A DNA stretch of 64,000 nucleotides, taken from positions 1 through 64,000 of the forward strand of contig JBKBJT010000010.1 of assembly GCA_046294345.1 (NCBI GenBank), given 5' to 3'. The notes under the pieces were generated by a model. The model worked only from the letters and a program-made list of their open reading frames with translations. It was not told where the DNA came from and ran no database searches. This DNA comes from Ferrovibrio sp046294345 (GTDB taxonomy: Bacteria > Pseudomonadota > Alphaproteobacteria > Ferrovibrionales > Ferrovibrionaceae). A program made the translations under genes and the position numbers. Shown here piece by piece: positions 34,624 through 45,511 of this stretch; positions within the stretch are counted from its first letter, which is position 1, and every line of letters begins with the position of its first letter.

Positions 34624-36192
34624 TCAGCTTTCGGCGATCAGGCACAGGGCCGGCCCGCCATCGGGCAGGCTGACCGGCTCGACGGCGATCACCACCAGGC
34701 CCTCGGCCTTGGCCATCTCGCGCAGCTCGGCTTCGTCATGGGCGGTGGTAACAGCAATGAACACGCCAGCCAACGCCAGGGCGATCTTCACGGCCGAGAA
34801 AACCGCCGACAGGTCATGCTGGCGATCCAGCAGATCGGCCGCCAGCATCAGGTCGTAATGATCCGGCCGCGCCTCCAGGAAGGGAATGATCGCATCGGTG
34901 TCGCAATCGTCATAGACGCCGGCCTCGAAGGCGCGGCGGCTGCGTTCGGCATCCTCGGAGACCATGTCCAGATGCTGCGCCAGGCGGCGCAGCTCGGCGG
35001 TATGCCGGCCCATGCCGCCGCCGATATCGACGGCCCAGCCGACGGCGAAATCGCTGCCGATCATGCGTTCGGCGGCCTGCAGCAGGATGGTGGCGGCCGG
35101 CGCATCGAGGCCGTCCAGCAATTCATCGGTGCTCAGCGTCGTCAGCGGATCGACCGGTGCCGGCGGTGTTAATCTCAAGGCGAAGACATAGCCGTGCACC
35201 GGCCGGCCTTCCTCCTGTCTTAGATCCACCTCTTCCAGCGCAGCCACGTCGAAGCCGGCTTCGGCGGCGCGTTTGCGCAGATAGGTTTCGCCATGCTGGT
35301 AACGGCCGGTCTTCGATGCCGTGTAGCGCGCCTCGGCGCCTTTCTCCACGGTGGCGACGAACAGACCATCGGACTGCAGGCAGTCGCGCACGGCGATGAA
35401 CAGCGAACGAAGGTCACCGAAATAGGACAGCACGTCGGCGGCCAGCACCAGATCATAGGCCGTCGGACGTTTGAGCAGCGCGGCGACGATCTCACCCACG
35501 ATCAGTTCATCATACACACCGCGCTGGCGCGCCTTGTCGACCATGCGCGGCGACAGATCGATGCCATCCAGCCGACGCACAAGTTTCTGCACCTCCGGGC
35601 CCAGCAGGCCGGTGCCGCAACCCAGGTCGATGGCGCGCGACGCCATCCGGCCATCCAGCAAACGTTCCGTAATCGCCGCCACCTGCTGCGGCGCCTTGTA
35701 GCCGAGCCAGCCAACCAGCTTTTCGTCGAAACTGTCGGCAAAGGCATCGAACAGGCCGGCGATATAGTCGGCATTCGCCTTGTCCGGCGCCTCGCCGGCC
35801 AGCACGGCGGCCATATGCCGCGCCTCGGCATGATCGGGGCGCAACGCCAGCAGCCGACGATAGGTCAGCAGTGCATCGGCACGCCGGTCGAGCCGGATCT
35901 GCAGCCGCGCCACCTGGTGCAGCAACGGTTCGGAATCGGGATTGGCCGCCAGGGCCTGTTGCAGGCGGGCCAGATTGTTTGCCAGTGTCTCGTTCAGGCG
36001 CAATTGCGCCAGGGCGGAATGCACACGGTCGATCTGTTCCGGCTGCGGCGGCGCTACTGGCAGGGCGGCTTTGACACCCCCCAGGCCCAGCAGCATGTCG
36101 GAGACCGAAACCGACCGGGCAACTGGCGCGGCCGGCCGGCCGGTGGCAGCCCCGCCGGCCTTTTTCCGCGCCCGTCGTTCCCGCCGGTTCAT
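34624..36192 (-). CDS. TPR-linked tandem methyltransferase (second domain degenerate)
   Basis: A 522-residue protein: basic N-terminus (MNRRERRARKKAGG), a helical TPR-like part (about 50-135), then two related class I methyltransferase units. Unit 1 (about 140-340) has an intact SAM-binding motif DLGCGTGLLG at 189 and YDLVLAADVL at 246. Unit 2 (about 350-522) has DIGGGMGRHT at 389 and YDLMLAADLL at 446. Equivalent residues are exactly 200 apart, showing an internal duplication. The second SAM loop has lost the canonical acidic/Gly pattern, so it may be structural. Substrate unknown. Likely co-transcribed with ettA, which lies 10 bases upstream. Confidence 0.8.
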   Translation of the reverse strand: MNRRERRARKKAGGAATGRPAAPVARSVSVSDMLLGLGGVKAALPVAPPQPEQIDRVHSALAQLRLNETLANNLARLQQALAANPDSEPLLHQVARLQIRLDRRADALLTYRRLLALRPDHAEARHMAAVLAGEAPDKANADYIAGLFDAFADSFDEKLVGWLGYKAPQQVAAITERLLDGRMASRAIDLGCGTGLLGPEVQKLVRRLDGIDLSPRMVDKARQRGVYDELIVGEIVAALLKRPTAYDLVLAADVLSYFGDLRSLFIAVRDCLQSDGLFVATVEKGAEARYTASKTGRYQHGETYLRKRAAEAGFDVAALEEVDLRQEEGRPVHGYVFALRLTPPAPVDPLTTLSTDELLDGLDAPAATILLQAAERMIGSDFAVGWAVDIGGGMGRHTAELRRLAQHLDMVSEDAERSRRAFEAGVYDDCDTDAIIPFLEARPDHYDLMLAADLLDRQHDLSAVFSAVKIALALAGVFIAVTTAHDEAELREMAKAEGLVVIAVEPVSLPDGGPALCLIAES

Positions 36193-36202
36193 CGCGCCGG
36201 GA

Positions 36203-37885
<1,683 letters not shown>

Positions 37886-38032
37886 GTCATGCTCCGGCGG
37901 TGAAAGACCGCGAAAAGTCGTCAAAAAAGTCGGCCGAGTTGTATAGAAACAGGGGCTTCCGCGCAATGCGGGGCGCCATTCCTGGAATGCGACGAAGGCC
38001 GCAAACAGCGGGCTTTCCGGCGCTTTCCGGGT

Positions 38033-38962
38033 TCAGGCCAGCATCAGCGCCCGGACATGGGCCGCGCTGGCGCTGGCCAGGGCATTCAGGTCATACCCGC
38101 CCTCCAGCGCCGAAACCACTCGTCCCGAGGCGGTTTTGGCCGCTACGGCCAGCAGCTGTTCGGTGATCCAGTAATAATCCTGATCCAGCAGCTGCAACTG
38201 GGCTAGCGGATCGCTGATATGGGCATCGAAACCGGCCGAGATCAGCACCAGTTCGGGCGCGAACCCCTCCAGTTTGGGCAGCAGCACCTTCTCCACGGCG
38301 CTGCGGAAATCCGTCGAGCCGGCAAAGGCGCGCAACGGCACATTCACGATATTGCCGGCCACGCCTTTTTCATTCTGCGCCCCGGTGCCCGGATAAAGCG
38401 GATATTGATGCGTGGAGGCGTAGAAAAGATCGGGATCGGCCGCGAAGGCAGCCTGGGTGCCATTGCCGTGATGCACGTCGAAATCGATCACGGCCACGCG
38501 CTGCAGGCCCCATTGCGCCCGGGCATGCTGGGCGCCGATCGCCACGTTATTGAACAGGCAGAAACCCATCGCCTGGTCGGGTTCGGCATGATGGCCCGGC
38601 GGCCGCACCGCGCAGAAGGCATTGCGCAGATCGCCCTGCATCACTGCGTCCACCGCGGCGCAGACCGCCCCGGCCGCACGCAGGGCTGCCTCGCCCGAAC
38701 CGGGGGAAACCACGGTATCGCCATCGACATAGCGCAGGCCGTTGGTCGGGATCGACCGCAGCACCCGGTCGACAAAATCGCCCGGATGGACCCGGGCGAT
38801 CTGCTCGGCGGTGGCCCGGGGGGCCTCACGCCGGTCGAGGTACAGGAACTCCTCGGCTTCCAGACGGGCCAGGACAGCCCGCAGCCTTTCCGGGCATTCC
38901 GGATGGCCCTCTCCCGTGTCGTGGGCAAAGCAGGCGGAATGGGAAAACAGCCCGGTTACCAT
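38033..38962 (-). CDS. Histone-deacetylase-family amidohydrolase
   Basis: A 309-residue zinc enzyme of the class II HDAC/AcuC/acetylpolyamine amidohydrolase family. The landmark motifs are present: HPECPERL, RPPGHHAEPDQAMGFCLFNN, DFDVHHGNGTQ (zinc ligands Asp and His), SAGFDAHISDPL and LEGGYD. It deacetylates small amides or protein lysines; the true substrate is unknown. AGGATGG precedes the ATG. It is divergent from RND pump 2; 231 bases separate them. Confidence 0.9.
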   Translation of the reverse strand: MVTGLFSHSACFAHDTGEGHPECPERLRAVLARLEAEEFLYLDRREAPRATAEQIARVHPGDFVDRVLRSIPTNGLRYVDGDTVVSPGSGEAALRAAGAVCAAVDAVMQGDLRNAFCAVRPPGHHAEPDQAMGFCLFNNVAIGAQHARAQWGLQRVAVIDFDVHHGNGTQAAFAADPDLFYASTHQYPLYPGTGAQNEKGVAGNIVNVPLRAFAGSTDFRSAVEKVLLPKLEGFAPELVLISAGFDAHISDPLAQLQLLDQDYYWITEQLLAVAAKTASGRVVSALEGGYDLNALASASAAHVRALMLA

Positions 38963-39193
38963 CGCGCCATCCTGACCATTCCCGTGACCATTTTATGGGC
39001 TCCCTCCCGGCCTGCCTGTTATCGCAAATTTGGCAGGACCTTGCTCGACCGCACGTATACAATAGATCATGTTACTGACGATCCCGGCAATGCCCCTCGA
39101 CCGCAGGAAGCGCAGGCCGGATTGATCGGACGAGGGAGACCGTCGGCTGTTAGGCCGTCCGGTGAGGGACTTTGATCGGGGTGGCGTGACAAC

Positions 39194-40303
39194 ATGAAGC
39201 TTTGGGGCCAGGTGCTTATTGTGGGCGGGATCGCGGTCGCCGCCGGATTGGGATTCATGTATCGCGACAGCCTGCCTTTCATCGGCAAGCCGGACGCCCC
39301 CACGGCCTCCCGTCCCGCCGGCCCGCCGCCGCTGCCGATAGACTACGTGCCGGTAAAGCGCCAGGAGATCACCCGCACCATCGAGGCCGTAGGCACCGCA
39401 CAGGCCAACGAAGCCGTGACAATCACCGCCAAGGCCAGCGGCCTGGTGGAGCGCATCAATTTCCAGGAGGGCCAGCAGGTGAAATCCGGCAGCATCCTGG
39501 TGGAACTGGATGCTGCAGAAAGCTCGGCCAATATCTCAGCCCTGCGCGCCGCGCGGGACGGCGCCAAACTGGCCTATGACCGCGCCCGGCAACTGATCGA
39601 GACCAAGGCTGTGGCCCAGGCCCGGGTCGATGAACTGTCCAAGGCCTACGAAGGCGCCGAAGCCCGCCTGCGCGCCGAGCAGGCCAAGTTCTCCGACAGC
39701 GTGATCCGCGCACCTTTCTCGGGCAAGCTCGGCCTGCGCAAAGTCAGTCTTGGCGCCCTGGTGCGCCCGGGAGACGTGATCACCACACTGGACGACACCA
39801 CGGTGATCAAGCTGGAATTCGAAATCCCGGAAACCGTGCTCAGCGGCGTGGCCATCGGCAACAGGGTGGTGGCGACTGCCAGCGCCCTGCCGGGCAAAAC
39901 GCTTGAAGGCACGGTGGCCACCATCGACAGCCGCGTCGACCCCACCACCCGCGCCGTGCGCGTGCGCGCCATGATCGCCAATCCCGAAGACGTGATCAAG
40001 CCCGGCATGTTCATGACCGTGGCCATGAGCATCGGCAAGGTGTCGGATGCCATCATGGTGCCGGAGGAAGCCCTGCTGGCCCAGGGCGGCGAGCAGTTCG
40101 TCTTCGTGATCCGCGATGGCCGCGCGACCCGTACGCGCGTGACTGTTGGCCAGCGCCTGCCCGGCCTGGCCCAGATCACCAATGGCCTGCATGGCGATGA
40201 ACAGGTGGCCGTCACCGGCCTGCAGCAGTTACGCGACGGCGCCCGTGTGCGGCCCTCCACCCCGCCGGTTTCCGGCAGCCCGGCGACGAAGTCGGCCAGC
40301 TAA
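39194..40303 (+). CDS. RND periplasmic adaptor protein (pump 2)
   Basis: A 369-residue membrane-fusion protein. One N-terminal membrane anchor (about 3-22, LWGQVLIVGGIAVAAGLGFMY) is not followed by a cysteine, so it is anchored by the uncleaved helix. The lipoyl halves (GLVERINFQEGQQVKSGSILVELD and ASRKVSL-type IRAPFSGKLGLRKVSLG) flank a short helical hairpin. The membrane-proximal domain includes GEQFVFVIRDGRATRTRV. It is 24 bases from the pump gene. No tetR/acrR gene is next to it. Confidence 0.92.
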   Translation: MKLWGQVLIVGGIAVAAGLGFMYRDSLPFIGKPDAPTASRPAGPPPLPIDYVPVKRQEITRTIEAVGTAQANEAVTITAKASGLVERINFQEGQQVKSGSILVELDAAESSANISALRAARDGAKLAYDRARQLIETKAVAQARVDELSKAYEGAEARLRAEQAKFSDSVIRAPFSGKLGLRKVSLGALVRPGDVITTLDDTTVIKLEFEIPETVLSGVAIGNRVVATASALPGKTLEGTVATIDSRVDPTTRAVRVRAMIANPEDVIKPGMFMTVAMSIGKVSDAIMVPEEALLAQGGEQFVFVIRDGRATRTRVTVGQRLPGLAQITNGLHGDEQVAVTGLQQLRDGARVRPSTPPVSGSPATKSAS

Positions 40304-40327
40304 AAGCACGCGATACGGAGCGCCGCC

Positions 40328-43300
40328 ATGGTTCTTTCCGATGTCTCGATCAAGCGTCCGGTCTTCGCCACCGTTCTGTCGCTGGTGCTGATCATTTTCG
40401 GCCTTTTCGCGCTGCGTACTATGTCGGTCCGCGAATACCCCGACATCGATCCACCCGTGGTCAGCGTCAACACGATCTATCGCGGCGCCTCGGCCGAGAT
40501 CATCGAGAGCAAGATCACCCAGGTGATCGAGGATGCCGTGGCCGGGATCGAGGGCATCCGCGCGATCACGTCGACCAGCCGCGAGGAATCCAGCTCGGTC
40601 AGCATCGAATTCAACCTGACCCGCAATGTCGACGCGGCCGCCAACGACGTGCGCGACAAGGTCAGCCGCGTGCTGGCCCGCCTGCCCGACGAAGCCGATC
40701 CGCCGACCATCGCCAAGACCGAGGCCGATGCCCGCCCCATCATCTACATCGCCCTGTTCAGTGACCGGCTCAGTCTGCTGGAACTGACCGACTACGCCGA
40801 CCGCTACCTGGTCGACCAGATGTCCATCGTCGACGGCGTCGCCTCGGTGAACATCTATGGCGCGCGCCGCTATGCCATGCGCGTGCATCTGGATCGCATG
40901 GCCATGGCCGCCCGCAATGTGACAGTGCAGGACATCGAGGAGGCGATCCGCCGCCAGAATGTCGAATTGCCGTCCGGGCGCGTCGAGAGCAGCATGCGGG
41001 AATTCACCGTGCGCGCCGAATCCGGCCTGCGCACGGCCCAGCAATTCGGCAATATCGTGCTGCGCGAACAGGATGGATACCTGCTGCGCCTGAACGAAGT
41101 GGCCAAGGTGGAGCTGGGCGCCGAGGACGACCGCACCGAACAGCGCGTCAACGGTGTCACGGCCGTCGGCCTCGGCATCATCCGCCAGTCGAAGGCCAAC
41201 GCGATGGAGATCTCGCGCGGGGTCAACGCGGCCATCGAACGCCTGCAGCCGAGCCTGCCCGCCGGCGTGACCATGGAGGTCGGCTACGACCAGTCGAAAT
41301 TCATCAGCCAGTCGATTTACGAGGTCTTCCATGCCCTGATGGTGGCGCTCGGCCTGGTGATCGGCGTGATCTTCCTGTTCCTGCGCTCCTGGCGCGCCAC
41401 GCTGATCCCGGCCGTGGCGATCCCGGTATCGGTCATCGGCTCCTTCATCGTCATCGGCGGATTGGGCTACTCGGTCAACGTGCTCACCCTGCTGGCCCTG
41501 GTGCTCGCCATCGGCCTGGTGGTCGACGACGCCATCGTCGTCCTGGAGAACATCCACCGCCGCATCGAACTGGGCGAGCCGCCGCTGCTGGCCTCCCTGC
41601 GCGGCGCCCGCCAGATCGGCTTCGCCGTGATCGCCACCACGATCGTGCTGATTGCCGTGTTCGTGCCGATTTCCCTCATGGAAGGCAATACCGGACGGCT
41701 GTTCCGCGAATTCGGCCTCTCGGTCGCGGCCTCCGTGCTGTTCTCCGGCTTCGTCGCGCTCACGCTCACACCGATGATGTGCTCCAAGCTGCTGCATCCC
41801 GCCAAAGACGAGGGCTGGTTCTATCATGTGACGGAAAAGTTCTTCGTCGGCATGTCCGACGGCTATGGCTGGCTGTTGCGCAAGTCCTTGGGCGCGCCGG
41901 TGATCGTCCTGACACTCGGCGGCGTGGTGTCGCTGGTCGCCTACCTGATGTTCCTGGCGATCCCCCGCGAATTCGCGCCCACCGAAGACCGTGGCGTATT
42001 CTTCATCCCGGTCACCGGTCCGGAGGGCGCCAGCTACGATTATACCCGCAACAACGTCATCAAGATCGAAGACACGCTGAAGCCCTTTGTGGCCGACGGC
42101 ACCGTTACCACGGTGCAGTCCTTTATCGCGCCCGCCTGGGGTGGTCGGCCCTCGCCAGTGAATTCCGCCTTCATGGTGGTGCGTCTGAAGGACTGGTCGG
42201 ATCGCGAAATCAAGCAACAGGAGGTCGTCAAGGACGCCTTCCCCAAGCTGCTCGCGGTCACTGGCGTGCGCGCCATCGCGGTCAACCCGCCGAGCCTGGG
42301 TCAGCGCGGATCGCAGCCGCCGGTCCAGTTCGTGCTTGGCGGCCCGACCTATCCGATCCTCGACGGTTGGGCCGACCGGATCGTCGAGCGTGCCCTTGAG
42401 AACCCGAAGCTGCTTGGCGTCGACCGGAATTACAAACCGACCCGGCCGGAACTGCGCGTCGCCATCGACCGTAACCGCGCCGCCGACCTCGGTGTGCCGA
42501 TTGAAACCATCGGCCGCACGCTGGAAACCATGCTGGGCGCGCGCGAAGTGACCCAGTTCCAGCGCGAAGGCAAACAGTACAAGGTGATGGTGCAGGCGCA
42601 GGCCGAACAGCGCGTCACGCCGAACGACCTGAACAACATCTATGTGCGGGCCACCGGCGGCCGCCTTGTGCCGCTGGCCAGCCTGGTCACCATCTCCGAG
42701 GGGGCGGCGGCGCGTGAACTTGCCCGCACCGACCGCCTGCGCTCCATCACCATCTCCGCCTCGCTGGCGCCGGGATACACTTTGGGCGAAGCCCTGGATT
42801 ACATGGACCGCATCGCCGCCGAGGTGCTGCCGCCCGAGGCGCGTGTCAGCTACGATGGCCAGAGCCGCGAATTCAAGGATACTTCGGCGGCGATCTATCT
42901 GACCTTCGCCCTGGCGCTGATCATTGTTTTCCTGGTGCTGGCCGCCCAGTTCGAAAGCTGGATCCACCCGACCATCATCATCTTCTCGGTGCCACTTGCC
43001 GTCACCGGCGCCCTCGGGGCCTTGCTGTTCACCGGCACCTCGCTGAACGTCTACAGCCAGATCGGCATCATCATGCTGATCGGTCTGATCGCTAAGAACG
43101 CCATCCTGATCGTCGAATTCGCCAACCAGCTGCGGGATGAAGGCAAGACCATCCTCGATGCCGTGACCGAAGCCTCCATCATCCGGCTGCGCCCCATCCT
43201 GATGACCACCATCGCCACCATTTTCGGCGCCATGCCGCTCGCCTTTGCCAGCGGCGCCGGCGCCGAGTCGCGGTCCGCGCTCGGATGGGTCATCGTCGGC

Positions 43301-43459
43301 GGCATGAGCTTCGCCACCCTGCTCAGCCTGTTCGTCGTGCCCGTGCTCTATAATCTCCTGGCGCGATTCACCAAGCCAGCCGGCTTCATCGCCCGCAAAC
43401 TGACGGAACTGGAGAAGCGTCCGGACGTTGATTCCGCTAAGGCCGGAGTCGCGGAATAG
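40328..43459 (+). CDS. RND multidrug efflux permease, HAE1 type (pump 2)
   Basis: A 1043-residue RND pump with 12 membrane helices. It opens MVLSDVSIKRPVFATVLSL and has YPDIDPPVVSVNTIYRGAS, the HAE1 pattern. The helix-4 proton relay is AIGLVVDDAIVVLENIHRR, with both aspartates present. The other half has GLIAKNAILIVEFANQL in helix 10. Partner of the upstream adaptor; expected to expel hydrophobic compounds. The polar C-terminus ends in KRPDVDSAKAGVAE. Followed by the Hpt gene after 70 bases, with no clear terminator. Confidence 0.94.
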   Translation: MVLSDVSIKRPVFATVLSLVLIIFGLFALRTMSVREYPDIDPPVVSVNTIYRGASAEIIESKITQVIEDAVAGIEGIRAITSTSREESSSVSIEFNLTRNVDAAANDVRDKVSRVLARLPDEADPPTIAKTEADARPIIYIALFSDRLSLLELTDYADRYLVDQMSIVDGVASVNIYGARRYAMRVHLDRMAMAARNVTVQDIEEAIRRQNVELPSGRVESSMREFTVRAESGLRTAQQFGNIVLREQDGYLLRLNEVAKVELGAEDDRTEQRVNGVTAVGLGIIRQSKANAMEISRGVNAAIERLQPSLPAGVTMEVGYDQSKFISQSIYEVFHALMVALGLVIGVIFLFLRSWRATLIPAVAIPVSVIGSFIVIGGLGYSVNVLTLLALVLAIGLVVDDAIVVLENIHRRIELGEPPLLASLRGARQIGFAVIATTIVLIAVFVPISLMEGNTGRLFREFGLSVAASVLFSGFVALTLTPMMCSKLLHPAKDEGWFYHVTEKFFVGMSDGYGWLLRKSLGAPVIVLTLGGVVSLVAYLMFLAIPREFAPTEDRGVFFIPVTGPEGASYDYTRNNVIKIEDTLKPFVADGTVTTVQSFIAPAWGGRPSPVNSAFMVVRLKDWSDREIKQQEVVKDAFPKLLAVTGVRAIAVNPPSLGQRGSQPPVQFVLGGPTYPILDGWADRIVERALENPKLLGVDRNYKPTRPELRVAIDRNRAADLGVPIETIGRTLETMLGAREVTQFQREGKQYKVMVQAQAEQRVTPNDLNNIYVRATGGRLVPLASLVTISEGAAARELARTDRLRSITISASLAPGYTLGEALDYMDRIAAEVLPPEARVSYDGQSREFKDTSAAIYLTFALALIIVFLVLAAQFESWIHPTIIIFSVPLAVTGALGALLFTGTSLNVYSQIGIIMLIGLIAKNAILIVEFANQLRDEGKTILDAVTEASIIRLRPILMTTIATIFGAMPLAFASGAGAESRSALGWVIVGGMSFATLLSLFVVPVLYNLLARFTKPAGFIARKLTELEKRPDVDSAKAGVAE

Positions 43460-43482
43460 TGGACGAATTAGCGCTTGGGCCG

Positions 43483-43502
43483 AGGTTACCGGTTGATAAC
43501 CT
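43483..43502. repeat. Inverted repeat between RND pump 2 and the Hpt gene
   Basis: AGGTTA and TAACCT flank an 8-base spacer, giving a perfect 6-bp inverted repeat 27 bases before the Hpt start. It might be an operator or a weak hairpin; no T-run follows. Confidence 0.3.
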
Positions 43503-43529
43503 AGACGGGAGCCCGGCCAGCAGGGTCAA

Positions 43530-44009
43530 ATGACGTCTGGCCACTCTCCCAGTCCTATCCGCAGCAGCATGACCGATAAAGACCACAGCGACGAGACCGA
43601 ACGCATCGCCTTCGGCGCCGCCGTCGCCAATGCACAGGCAGCCGTTGCCGGCCTGTCGGACCAGTATATCGGCTGGGTCAATGCCGACCTGGAGCGGCTC
43701 GACACAGCGGTCGCCGCCGTCACCGATGGCATGGAAACGGAAACCCTGCGCGCCGTTTACGACGTGGCCCACGACATCAAGGGCCAGGGCAGCACCTTCG
43801 GCTATCAGCTGGTGACCGATATCGGCCAACTGCTCTGCCGCTATGTCGACGAGGCGATCCGGCGCAAGAAGGTGGATCGTGACATCATCGACGCCCACGT
43901 GGCCGCCCTGCGCACCGTGGTCGACAACCGCATCCAGGGCCAGGCCGGCGAGATCGGGGCGGAAATCCTCGATACGCTACGCTCTGCGGCGGCGAAAAGC
44001 TTCGCCTGA
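43530..44009 (+). CDS. Histidine phosphotransfer (Hpt) domain protein
   Basis: A 159-residue single-domain Hpt protein. The phospho-acceptor His is in AHDIKGQGSTFGY (H81), matching the aHxLKGxaxxxG consensus, with flanking helices LRAVYDVAHD and LVTDIGQLLCRYVDEAIRR. It would accept phosphate from a receiver or sensor kinase. The first ATG is used because CAGGG lies 6 bases upstream; a second ATG at 43569 starts the folded part. It converges on the gene for a receiver-like protein 31 bases away, the only other two-component gene in the window. Confidence 0.8.
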   Translation: MTSGHSPSPIRSSMTDKDHSDETERIAFGAAVANAQAAVAGLSDQYIGWVNADLERLDTAVAAVTDGMETETLRAVYDVAHDIKGQGSTFGYQLVTDIGQLLCRYVDEAIRRKKVDRDIIDAHVAALRTVVDNRIQGQAGEIGAEILDTLRSAAAKSFA

Positions 44010-44040
44010 AAAATCTTCACTTCAAAAGTCTGATCTGAGG

Positions 44041-44583
44041 TTACCGCTTCCGTCGGTCGTCGCCGCGCCGGAAGGGTCCCGCGTAATCGACCCGTGCCTG
44101 GCGGCGGCGGTCCGGCCCGAAATAGCTTTCGCCCCGCACGAATGTCCGCGGCCGCTCGATGATCTCGCGCAACCGCGTCTCCAGTGCCCTGGCCGAGGGC
44201 GGCAGGACCAGGATCTCGTTCACGCCGGCATCCAGCGCGGCCCGCACCCGGTCGCGGGTTACACTCGCCGTCGCGATGATGATCGGCAGGAAGGGATTGG
44301 GCGAAGCCGGATCCTGCCGCAGCCGGCGGGCAAAGGTGAGGCCGTCTTCCGCCCCATCCGCGCCGGCTCCCGGCAATTCCCAGCGGCAGATCATGACATC
44401 GATCTTGCCGCCCGCCGCCGCGTCGGCAGCGGGGTTTGCCAGGGCGGTCCAGGCCTGCGCGATGCCGGGCACGCAGACGGGCCGCCGAATCCCGAGGCTG
44501 CCGCACAGGCTGCGCCAGGTTGCCTGCATGCCGGGATCCGCTTCCACAAGCAGCAGATCGAGGCGGCTCAAATCGTAAGGCAT
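44041..44583 (-). CDS. Atypical response-regulator receiver lacking the phospho-Asp
   Basis: A 180-residue protein with the receiver fold: strand 1 LDLLLVEADPGMQ (acidic pair kept), strand 3 IDVMICRWELPG, strand 4 FLPIIIATAS, strand 5 NEILVLPPS. The position that should be the phosphorylated Asp is Arg67, and the strand-5 Lys is Leu127, so this is a pseudo-receiver unlikely to be phosphorylated. The C-terminal 40 residues are basic (GPDRRRQARVDYAGPFRRGDDRRKR-like). GGAGAAG precedes the ATG. It converges with the Hpt gene and is divergent from the flavin-reductase-like gene. Likely acts by protein contact. Confidence 0.72.
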   Translation of the reverse strand: MPYDLSRLDLLLVEADPGMQATWRSLCGSLGIRRPVCVPGIAQAWTALANPAADAAAGGKIDVMICRWELPGAGADGAEDGLTFARRLRQDPASPNPFLPIIIATASVTRDRVRAALDAGVNEILVLPPSARALETRLREIIERPRTFVRGESYFGPDRRRQARVDYAGPFRRGDDRRKR

Positions 44584-44661
44584 CGCATATCTTCTCCGCG
44601 CCGCACCCTTTACAGCGAGGCTGCTTCGCCCTTTGTTACTACAGGTCAGCGGAGCAGCGAA

Positions 44662-45297
44662 ATGGCCTCACCCGATTACGACGACGTCCATTATTACGAC
44701 CCCGCCACCGGCCATGGCCTGGCGCATGATCCATTCAAGGCCATTGTCGGGCCGCGACCGATCGGCTGGGTATCCTCCTGCGACCGCGACGGCCGGGTGA
44801 ATCTCGCGCCCTACAGTTACTTCAACGCCTTTCACGACAAGCCGCCGATCATCGCCTTCGGCAGCAGCGACTGGAAGGACAGCGTCGCCAATATAGAGGC
44901 GACCGGAGAATTCGCCGCCAGCCTGGCAACCAGGCCGCTGGCCGAGGCGATGAACCGCACTTCTGCCCCCGTCGCCCACGGGATCGACGAATTCGAACTG
45001 GCAGGCCTCTCGCCAGCCCCCTGCCGGCAGATCCGGCCGCCACGGGTTGCGGGCAGCCCCGCCGCACTGGAATGCAAACTGTTGCAGATCGTGCGCCAGC
45101 ATGACCTGCAGGGCCGGGCGCTCGATGCCTGGATGGTAATCGGCCAGGTGGTGGGCGTGCATATCGCCCGCGCCTTCATCCGTGACGGGCTGTTTGATAC
45201 GGCGGCGGCCCGGCCGATCATGCGCGGCGGCTATATGGCCGATTACTTCGAGGCCACGCCGGAAACCCTGTTTCGCATGCGCCGCCCCACGGCCTGA
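44662..45297 (+). CDS. Flavin reductase-like (FMN-binding) protein
   Basis: A 211-residue split-barrel flavoprotein of the flavin_reduct family. The N-terminal sequence AIVGPRPIGWVSSCDRDGRVNLAPYSYFNA is the FMN-binding signature, with IIAFGSSDWKDSVANIEATGEFAASLATRPLAEAMNRTS following. The partner oxygenase is not nearby. GGAG 8 bases upstream of the ATG at 44662 fixes the start. It is 214 bases upstream of hemA on the same strand; co-transcription is possible but not shown. Confidence 0.88.
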   Translation: MASPDYDDVHYYDPATGHGLAHDPFKAIVGPRPIGWVSSCDRDGRVNLAPYSYFNAFHDKPPIIAFGSSDWKDSVANIEATGEFAASLATRPLAEAMNRTSAPVAHGIDEFELAGLSPAPCRQIRPPRVAGSPAALECKLLQIVRQHDLQGRALDAWMVIGQVVGVHIARAFIRDGLFDTAAARPIMRGGYMADYFEATPETLFRMRRPTA

Positions 45298-45511
45298 ACC
45301 AGGGCGCTTGATGGCCTGCGCTGCATTGCAGCATCCTCCCGTATAAAGTGCGGCCTCGTAGGGCAGACGGCCCTGCGACCCCTCGTCGCGGCCGGAGCGC
45401 CCAAGCCCCCCTAGCCAGCCCGGCAGCGGGGGCGCTAATATCCGGCACCAGCACAGGATTTCCACGCCGGAGGCGGATCGCCGGCCGGCCCGACCAGGCA
45501 GTAACAGCCCC
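45298..45511 (+). other. hemA upstream region
   Basis: This 214-base non-coding gap holds a 13-base palindrome GCTGCATTGCAGC (near 45322-45334) and a TATAAA element about 20 bases later that may be the hemA -10. No FNR-type box (TTGAT-N4-ATCAA) is present here. Confidence 0.35.

Noticed and set aside
40229..42967. A 912-codon open frame on the minus strand opposite RND pump 2
   Set aside because: It has no recognisable domain, a His/Gln/Asp/Gly-rich composition typical of reading the complement of GC-rich coding DNA, and the plus-strand gene is unmistakable.
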